The position numbers and the translations under genes were made by a program. The notes under the pieces are model-generated. The model saw only the letters and a program-made list of their open reading frames with translations. It made no database searches and had not been told where the DNA came from. Below are positions 33,156-37,927 of a DNA stretch of 37,927 nucleotides, piece after piece. The stretch's first letter is position 1, and each line of letters starts with the position of its first letter. Source of the DNA: Bdellovibrionales bacterium (GTDB lineage Bacteria > Bdellovibrionota > UBA1018 > CAIMNF01); NCBI GenBank assembly GCA_018969905.1, contig JAGWXK010000014.1, forward strand, positions 1 to 37,927. The letters are read 5' to 3'.

Positions 33156-34908
33156 TGGCTTGGGGTTCCAGGGTCTCGCTGGAGTCGCTCTCTTTTGGGT
33201 TTCTATTTGACTTCAAAAAATCATCAAGGACTTCAACGGTCGAGGTTTCCCTTTCAGTGTCGAATTTCCTGAACTCGAACCCGATGAGTTCACGAACCCT
33301 TCCGGTCATCGAGGATTCGGGATTCCTGTCGATGCGTTTCAGGTTTTCAATGAACATGTAGTTCTGCTTTTCACTGAAGAACTTTTGGATCTTCTTGCGC
33401 TCGGTTTGGGCAACATTGAAGAGGGCCTGCGCCCATTGATCGGGTGTGAATTTTGGAACAAATAGTTTCAGGGCCGTCTCCTCCGCATCAAGGACCTTGA
33501 AGAAAGGGGGACGATGAAGATGGATCGCCGAATCCGACTTTGAGGCAAGGTAGATTTCCCGCTCCTCCTCCACGGAGGCATTGGATAGGAATTCCCTCAG
33601 TTCCATCTCGATCTTGTGCTTTTCGAATGCCTGAGGAGCCCTGAGGGGAAGGCTCTTCAGAGCCTCATCCGAAATTTTTTTGCATTCGGCATCGCTCAGG
33701 GACCGGGGTTTGAAGTCCGGATCTAGAAGATCCGCCCAGGCTCCAGGGAACGCCTTTCTTCCGGCTTCGATTGCTTTTCCTTTTGGGAGATGTCCGAGGA
33801 TTGCCATGCCCCGGTCCCGATCAAGCGAGCGAATGAAGACAGGGAGTTTTTCGTTCAGGCGCCATACGTGGATCAACATCGTTTCAAGTGCGGGTGAGCG
33901 CCCGGTGTCGGATTCCTTGATCAATTTTTGAAAAATCTCCAGATGGCTCAGTTCGAATCGTTCTGCCTTTAACAATGCATCAAACCACCAGTCGCCGGCA
34001 CTCATCGAGAAAAGTGTGTTACGCATCTGTACCGGGAGCTCCGAGAGGATGGCGCCGAGTTTGCCCGGATTCCTTCGGCCATAGTCATCAAGAATGATCA
34101 TCGACTGGAGATTCGGGAAGTCTTTTTGATCGCGCAGCTGGTTCACCATCTTCGAGATGATTTCGCTGATCTTGATCGGATCCGAGAGTTCCAATCCCCG
34201 CTTTGGTCCCGAGAAATCATCCCCCCCTGACTCGTCTTGCCTTGAAGGGGAGGTCATTCCCGCAGGGGACAGCCCCATGGGAGTTGAAACACTGGATGCC
34301 GTGTTCTTGGAGCCTTCGGCAAGGGCCCTTGTGATCTTCTGGGTGGATTGCCGATTGATCAGGTAAAGCCCGATCAGGAACAGAACTGCAAGGCCGAGTG
34401 CCATCAGTCCCTGAAGATAACGGTTGCTCGACTGGGTCCAGTTCCTTACTTCGATTTTTACCTCGTCGCGTGCCGGTGTCAGGTGAAGGCTCTTGAAGAT
34501 ATTCTCCCGAACCTCCACGATTTCCGAATCGCTTGTGCCGCTGCTCAAAGAGATGTCCACCACGATTTTCGTGGTGCGGAGTTGAAGGTGCTGGAGGGAG
34601 AGTGTGGGAACGTCCCATTCATCCTTGATTTCCTCGGAAAAGGAGTCGAAAAATGGAAGTGTTTCATTGTCCTGCGTTTTCGCGTTGATTCTTCGCAGTG
34701 GCTCAACGCTCACATTCACAAGAAAGGGCTGCTCCGGAAAGCGGGCCTTCAGGTAGGATCCGGCTTTGTCTCTCAGGTCGTCCTCGAGTTCGGCCACTCT
34801 CGGATGTTTTTGGATGGTTTCCGCACTGGCGATCCCCATGGTGAACCCGAGGATTCCGATGATCCTTGTGACCGAAGTTCTGAATTTGGATTTTTCCGCG
34901 TTTTTCAT
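33130..34908 (-). CDS. FliF-FliG-like fusion protein (MS-ring segment joined to motor switch domains)
   Basis: This 592-residue inner-membrane protein has a signal peptide or first membrane span at about 11-29 (cleavage likely after ASA). The periplasmic part (30-163) includes FLVNVSVEPLRR and KIVVDISLSSGTSDSEIVEVRENIF then DEVKIEVRNW, which recalls the FliF region before its second membrane span. A span at 164-185 follows, then a cytoplasmic linker. Residues 245-400 resemble FliG middle repeats (IILDDYGRRNPGKLGAILSELP, FIRSLDRDRGMAILGHLP, RKAFPGAWADLLD). Residues 465-545 resemble the FliG C-terminal torque domain (PPFFKVLDAEETALKLF, ALFNVAQTERKKIQKF, ENLKRIDRNPES). It overlaps motB by 4 bases. 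Confidence 0.75.
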   Translation of the reverse strand: MKNAEKSKFRTSVTRIIGILGFTMGIASAETIQKHPRVAELEDDLRDKAGSYLKARFPEQPFLVNVSVEPLRRINAKTQDNETLPFFDSFSEEIKDEWDVPTLSLQHLQLRTTKIVVDISLSSGTSDSEIVEVRENIFKSLHLTPARDEVKIEVRNWTQSSNRYLQGLMALGLAVLFLIGLYLINRQSTQKITRALAEGSKNTASSVSTPMGLSPAGMTSPSRQDESGGDDFSGPKRGLELSDPIKISEIISKMVNQLRDQKDFPNLQSMIILDDYGRRNPGKLGAILSELPVQMRNTLFSMSAGDWWFDALLKAERFELSHLEIFQKLIKESDTGRSPALETMLIHVWRLNEKLPVFIRSLDRDRGMAILGHLPKGKAIEAGRKAFPGAWADLLDPDFKPRSLSDAECKKISDEALKSLPLRAPQAFEKHKIEMELREFLSNASVEEEREIYLASKSDSAIHLHRPPFFKVLDAEETALKLFVPKFTPDQWAQALFNVAQTERKKIQKFFSEKQNYMFIENLKRIDRNPESSMTGRVRELIGFEFRKFDTERETSTVEVLDDFLKSNRNPKESDSSETLEPQANEKTKKAA

Positions 34909-35654
34909 GGTTTTTCCTTGGGTAGGGGCTCAATGACCAGAACCACCTTTCTGGCGAATCGATCCCCTTTTTTATCCTTTTGTACCGACTCCGATCCCGT
35001 ATCAATGTTCCCCGGAATGCGGTTCGCAAATGTTTCCCCGAATCCGACTATTTTCATTCTGGACAAAGGGATTCCGGAAGACTGAAGCACCCTCATGGAG
35101 GAAATTGCGCGGAGTGCGGACAATTCCAGGTTATCCCGATACCGATGGCCCGTCCTTACGGGTACGGTATCCGTGAATGCTTTGACATTCAGCATGTGTG
35201 TGCCTGCGAACTTCACATATTTTTTTGCAAAGACTTCAAGGTGTTTTTTTGCTCCCGACCGCACATCCTCTCGACCGAGGTCGAAGAAAGTGACCAACGG
35301 AAATTGAATGATGACCTTTTCTCCATCCCGAGTCACAGAACCGCCCCAGTCTTGAATGACCGCAGGATCGAGTTCACCCCTGGTGTCCTCTCCAAGTTTC
35401 ATTTTTGGAGGGGAATTCAGGGTTTCAGTTTCCGCAGAGGCTTTCTTCTCGCCGAACTCCGAAAGCAGCTCCTTCCTGAGAAGGGTTTTCTGCTCCTCTT
35501 GTTTATTGTTTATGTTGAAATACAGGATGAAAAAGGTGAGGAGAAGGGTGATCATGTCTCCGAAAGAGATTGCCCAGCTTCCTTCTGCATCGGTTTCTCC
35601 CTCGCCAAAGGATCTTCTCGAATTCCGAAACCCTGTGGATTCCCCTTGGGTCAT
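34905..35654 (-). CDS. MotB-like stator protein
   Basis: This 249-residue protein has one membrane span at about 30-48 (ISFGDMITLLLTFFILYF), with Asp33 in the place of the ion-binding aspartate of MotB. The periplasmic OmpA-like domain covers about 115-245, including VKAFTDTVPVR and the peptidoglycan-binding stretch DNLELSALRAISSMRVLQ, then MKIVGFGET. With MotA it should form an ion channel anchored to peptidoglycan that turns ion flow into torque. The ATG overlaps the motA stop by 4 bases, and its own stop overlaps the next start by 4. Flagellar, TolR or ExbD roles were considered; the OmpA domain favours the MotB type. Confidence 0.88.
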   Translation of the reverse strand: MTQGESTGFRNSRRSFGEGETDAEGSWAISFGDMITLLLTFFILYFNINNKQEEQKTLLRKELLSEFGEKKASAETETLNSPPKMKLGEDTRGELDPAVIQDWGGSVTRDGEKVIIQFPLVTFFDLGREDVRSGAKKHLEVFAKKYVKFAGTHMLNVKAFTDTVPVRTGHRYRDNLELSALRAISSMRVLQSSGIPLSRMKIVGFGETFANRIPGNIDTGSESVQKDKKGDRFARKVVLVIEPLPKEKP

Positions 35655-36463
35655 GATGCTTCCTCCAATGTTGGACCTGTCCCTTCGATTCCATCGGAGA
35701 ACAGATTGAGTCGGTCTCGTTTTGGAACAAAGGAGTTCAGTGTTTCCTGGGACTCAAGAAGATTGGTTCGCAGGGATGCCAAAATCACCGCTTGATGCGC
35801 GAGTTCGGAAGCTTTCTTTTCCTCAAGCGCCCTTTTCAGGAGGTTTTCTCCCGCCGGGTTGATCACGAGATTCGCCACCAGGAGTCCGTAGAGCGTTGCG
35901 ACAAGCGCAACGGCCATCCTGAGCCCCGTTTCGGTGGAGCTTGCCCCCTCGGAAATGGAACGCATCAGACTCATGAGGCCTAGCACTGTTCCCACGAGAC
36001 CGAAGGCAGGTGGATATTTAGATAACGACCGAACGACGTTTGCGATCTTGATTTTCCGCTCACACGATTGGAAGATCCGCTCCTCGAGAATGGACCTGAT
36101 CTTCTCGGTCGGAAAGCCCAGCTGGATCAGTTCCGCGCCATCCTGAAGGGTGCGATGTGCGAGTGTTTCCGCTTTTTCCAAATCGAATTTCGGCTGACCT
36201 TCAAGCGCGGATTGGATGAGGTTGAAGCAGTGCCGGTTCAGCACTTTCAGATCGATCGACGTTCCCCGAAAAAGAACACGGACAGCGAGCTTTATTTCCT
36301 CAAGATCCTGCCACGGAAATATGATGGTCGCCACGGCAAGGGTACCCCCGAGAACAACGATCACACCCACAGGATCCACGTAATTCGAGAAATCCTGTTT
36401 CAGGTGGAAGATCGAGAATGTGATGGCGACGAAGGAGATGATGATTCCTGTAATGAATTGCAT
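35651..36463 (-). CDS. MotA-like stator protein
   Basis: This 270-residue protein has four membrane spans at about 2-20, 31-49, 151-168 and 183-202, with a cytoplasmic loop of about 100 residues between the second and third. YPPAFGLVGTVLGLMSLM and ATLYGLLVANLVINPA are the signature third and fourth spans, with the conserved prolines (151/152 and 203). PVGVIVVLGGTLAVATI is the second span. The C-terminal tail carries a charged helix as in flagellar MotA, where it touches FliG. GAGGAAAC precedes the ATG. It is the first half of the stator pair, 9 bases after the PEGA lipoprotein gene. Confidence 0.9.
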   Translation of the reverse strand: MQFITGIIISFVAITFSIFHLKQDFSNYVDPVGVIVVLGGTLAVATIIFPWQDLEEIKLAVRVLFRGTSIDLKVLNRHCFNLIQSALEGQPKFDLEKAETLAHRTLQDGAELIQLGFPTEKIRSILEERIFQSCERKIKIANVVRSLSKYPPAFGLVGTVLGLMSLMRSISEGASSTETGLRMAVALVATLYGLLVANLVINPAGENLLKRALEEKKASELAHQAVILASLRTNLLESQETLNSFVPKRDRLNLFSDGIEGTGPTLEEAS

Positions 36464-36472
36464 AAAGTTTCC

Positions 36473-37084
36473 TCAGTCGCCTTTCCCCAGGATTGATTTT
36501 ATTTTCCCGATCATCTTCTGGGTTTCCGAGTTCTGGGGATTCAGATTCAAGGACGTTTCATAGGCCATAAGCGCCTGGTCGAGATTTTTCTGGAGATAGC
36601 GTACGTTTCCAAGGAGGTCCCAAAATACCGCAACATTCGCGAACTTCGCCGTGTAGGTGGCGAGCGAACGTTCCGCTTCGACATAACTCTTTTTGTAGAT
36701 CAGCCTCAGGATCTGCGCGACCCCTTCGCTTACCTCGTTTGTGGTGTTTGAGCCCTCGATCCGAGTCAGTTGGGCGTGAACCCGTCCGGATGCTGTTGTG
36801 GAGGCGGGAGGCACAAGAAAGGATTCGCTCCTGTAGCCTTCCTTTTGAACGGTGATCTGCAAGGCATCCCGAAAGAGCGCCGGAGCATTGGAGTTCGTGA
36901 GCTCAAGCGGTGTTTTTCCAACTTTGTCCTTGCTGTTATTGGCAGCCAAAATGTAGACATCCGCCCCATCAGGATTGCTTTCCACCTTAAGGCGGTTGCT
37001 TGCACACGCACTCAGAATCCCGGTAAGGATGACTGCCAGGAGCGCAAATCGGGAATTTCGAATATGGATGAGATTAAGACCCAT
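36473..37084 (-). CDS. PEGA/TPR lipoprotein heading the motor cluster
   Basis: This 203-residue lipoprotein has a lipobox LSAC with Cys27. Residues 32-110 form a PEGA-type domain (LKVESNPDGADVYIL, VGKTPLELTN, ITVQKEGYRSESFLV), a fold common in surface-exposed or carbohydrate-linked envelope proteins. Residues 120-200 look like two TPR-type helical repeats (AVFWDLLGNVRYLQKNLDQALMAYETSLNLNPQN). It is the first gene of the minus-strand block. Its start sits 135 bases from the divergent transporter gene. A short hairpin at 37086-37103 lies directly before the ATG. It may be an envelope adaptor of the stator complex. Confidence 0.83.
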   Translation of the reverse strand: MGLNLIHIRNSRFALLAVILTGILSACASNRLKVESNPDGADVYILAANNSKDKVGKTPLELTNSNAPALFRDALQITVQKEGYRSESFLVPPASTTASGRVHAQLTRIEGSNTTNEVSEGVAQILRLIYKKSYVEAERSLATYTAKFANVAVFWDLLGNVRYLQKNLDQALMAYETSLNLNPQNSETQKMIGKIKSILGKGD

Positions 37085-37085
37085 A

Positions 37086-37103
37086 AATCCATTTCGGTGG
37101 ATT
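37086..37103 (-). promoter_or_regulatory. Short hairpin at the start of the motor-cluster message
   Basis: AATCCA and TGGATT (six perfect pairs, six-base loop) end 2 bases before the ATG of the PEGA lipoprotein, where a ribosome site would normally lie. No clear Shine-Dalgarno sequence is visible outside it. The hairpin might limit translation, but it is weak and could be chance. No convincing promoter hexamers were seen in 37104-37219. Confidence 0.25.
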
Positions 37104-37219
37104 GAGTCGAAATCTTGAGAAATTTTGACGCTCTTTTTTGCTCTGCCTCATTGGAATCGAAAAATGGCAAGAGAATCAAATGATTGACGGAAGAATGCCT
37201 TTGGAGGAAGCTTTTGGAC

Positions 37220-37927
37220 ATGACTCCCGAAACGAAAGCCGCGTGGCTTCCCCTTTTCGCTCTTTTTGCGGTTCAGCTCATTTTCGGGTTCAACTATGCC
37301 GCAGCCAAGGTCGTTTTGGAGCATTATCCGCCCACGATTTGGGGAGCGGTGAGGCTTTTGATTTGCGCCTTGGTGATGTTTCTCGCATCCGGGGTTTTGG
37401 TTCCTCCCGGCAGGCGGGTGGTTGACCGGGGCTTCCTGCTCCGTACTGCACTCTATGGAACCATCGGTATGGCCCTCACCCAGTATTTTTTTCTGATGGG
37501 ACTCAGATACACCACGACCGTGAATTCAGCGATCATGAACACCCTGACCCCGCTTTTCACGCTCATGATCGGAGTGATGCTGGGCATCGAGCGGGCAACA
37601 CCCAGACGGTGGATGGGGTTTTTTCTTGCGATCACCGGCGCGATTGTCATCCGGGATGTGAGTGAGCTTCATTTTGGAAGCGATACGATGATTGGGGACC
37701 TGTTCACCCTTCTCAACTGTGTTTCCCTTGCGGCTTATTTCACGCTCAGCAAGAAATTCCTTATGGAGCATTCCCCGTTTTGGGCCACCGCTTGGATGTT
37801 TCTTTTCGGATCGATCGCTCTTTTTCTTTTTTCCGGGAGTGAATTCGGGCTCCTGTTGAAATCGGGACTCGATCAGAGATTCTTTCTGGCTGCAGGGTAC
37901 AATGTGGTCTTCGCGACCCTCATCACC
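37220..37927 (+). CDS. EamA/DMT-family transporter, N-terminal part (cut by window end)
   Basis: An open frame of 236 codons runs from the ATG at 37220 to the last base. It encodes several hydrophobic spans: WLPLFALFAVQLIFGFNYAA, AVRLLICALVMFLASGVLV, GTIGMALTQYFFLMGLRYTT, PLFTLMIGVMLG and FFLAITGAIVI. The pattern LRYTTTVNSAIMNTLTPLFT is typical of the first EamA repeat of drug/metabolite transporters; the second repeat is just starting. GGAGGAAG precedes the ATG. It is divergent from the motor cluster, and its substrate cannot be told. About 60-70 residues are expected beyond the window. Confidence 0.88.
   Translation, partial: MTPETKAAWLPLFALFAVQLIFGFNYAAAKVVLEHYPPTIWGAVRLLICALVMFLASGVLVPPGRRVVDRGFLLRTALYGTIGMALTQYFFLMGLRYTTTVNSAIMNTLTPLFTLMIGVMLGIERATPRRWMGFFLAITGAIVIRDVSELHFGSDTMIGDLFTLLNCVSLAAYFTLSKKFLMEHSPFWATAWMFLFGSIALFLFSGSEFGLLLKSGLDQRFFLAAGYNVVFATLIT

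Noticed and set aside
34980-35795. Plus-strand frame of 271 codons opposite the MotB-like and MotA-like genes
   Set aside because: It shadows two genes with clear motifs and encodes a low-quality Cys/Arg/Phe-rich product.
34905-36463. MotA/MotB pair read as a Zorya anti-phage system
   Set aside because: Zorya needs ZorC and the helicase-nuclease ZorD or its variants. The neighbours here are a FliF-FliG-like protein, lipoproteins and a barrel, with no helicase or nuclease.
34905-36463. MotA/MotB pair read as ExbB-ExbD or TolQ-TolR
   Set aside because: The B subunit has a full OmpA-like peptidoglycan domain and the A subunit four spans with a MotA-type cytoplasmic loop. No TonB, TolA or TolB gene is nearby.

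Overview
The window looks like chromosomal DNA of a free-living, moderately GC-rich Gram-negative bacterium. It is most likely a member of the Bdellovibrionota/Oligoflexia or a nearby deltaproteobacterial-type lineage. That assignment is inference. It rests on a YkuD + NTF2-like L,D-carboxypeptidase resembling Csd6/Bd1075, an elicitor-type transglutaminase, many lipoproteins with clear lipoboxes, an outer-membrane beta-barrel, the Mpl recycling ligase and an HDOD/histidine-kinase set. No rRNA gene or phylogenetic marker fixes the taxon. Gene density is very high, and most neighbouring genes on one strand overlap by 4-40 bases.

Layout. (1) 1-212: the right end of an ISL3-type insertion sequence, stopping about 14 bases from the 3' end of a tRNA-Glu gene (227-302, minus). 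(2) 591-4386, plus: SppA peptidase, RsmB-type rRNA methyltransferase and a secreted transglutaminase-like protein. (3) 8370-4396, minus: an overlapping five-gene set with an Rsm22/METTL17-type methyltransferase carrying four cysteines, a type II phosphatidylserine decarboxylase with an Asp-to-Glu change in its triad, a degenerate HDOD-like protein and two small uncharacterised proteins. (4) 8420-21446, plus: a zinc-ribbon membrane protein, SSB, polyprenol-phosphate mannosyltransferase, L,D-carboxypeptidase-like protein, FAD oxidoreductase, serine hydrolase, M48 lipoprotein protease, DUF4442 protein, SAM methyltransferase, Mpl, a 563-residue coiled-coil protein, pyruvate kinase and a second NSUN-type RNA methyltransferase. 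Several of these act on the cell wall. (5) 37084-21450, minus: a ten-gene block ending in an intrinsic terminator. (6) 37220-end, plus: a truncated EamA-family transporter.

The most interesting part is block 5. In order of transcription it encodes a PEGA/TPR lipoprotein, a MotA-like and a MotB-like stator pair, one protein that appears to join a FliF C-terminal region (periplasmic part plus membrane span) to FliG-like middle and C-terminal domains, a small outer-membrane beta-barrel, a 2568-residue lipoprotein with six tandem Ig/PKD-like repeats and an NHL propeller, a LemA-like protein, and then an HDOD protein, a PAS histidine kinase and a Fis-type response regulator. No other flagellar gene is present in the window. 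I read this as a candidate flagellum-derived, ion-driven envelope machine that may act on a giant surface lipoprotein, for example in surface motility, adhesion or force transmission. The domain assignments are well supported by motifs. The joint function is inference.
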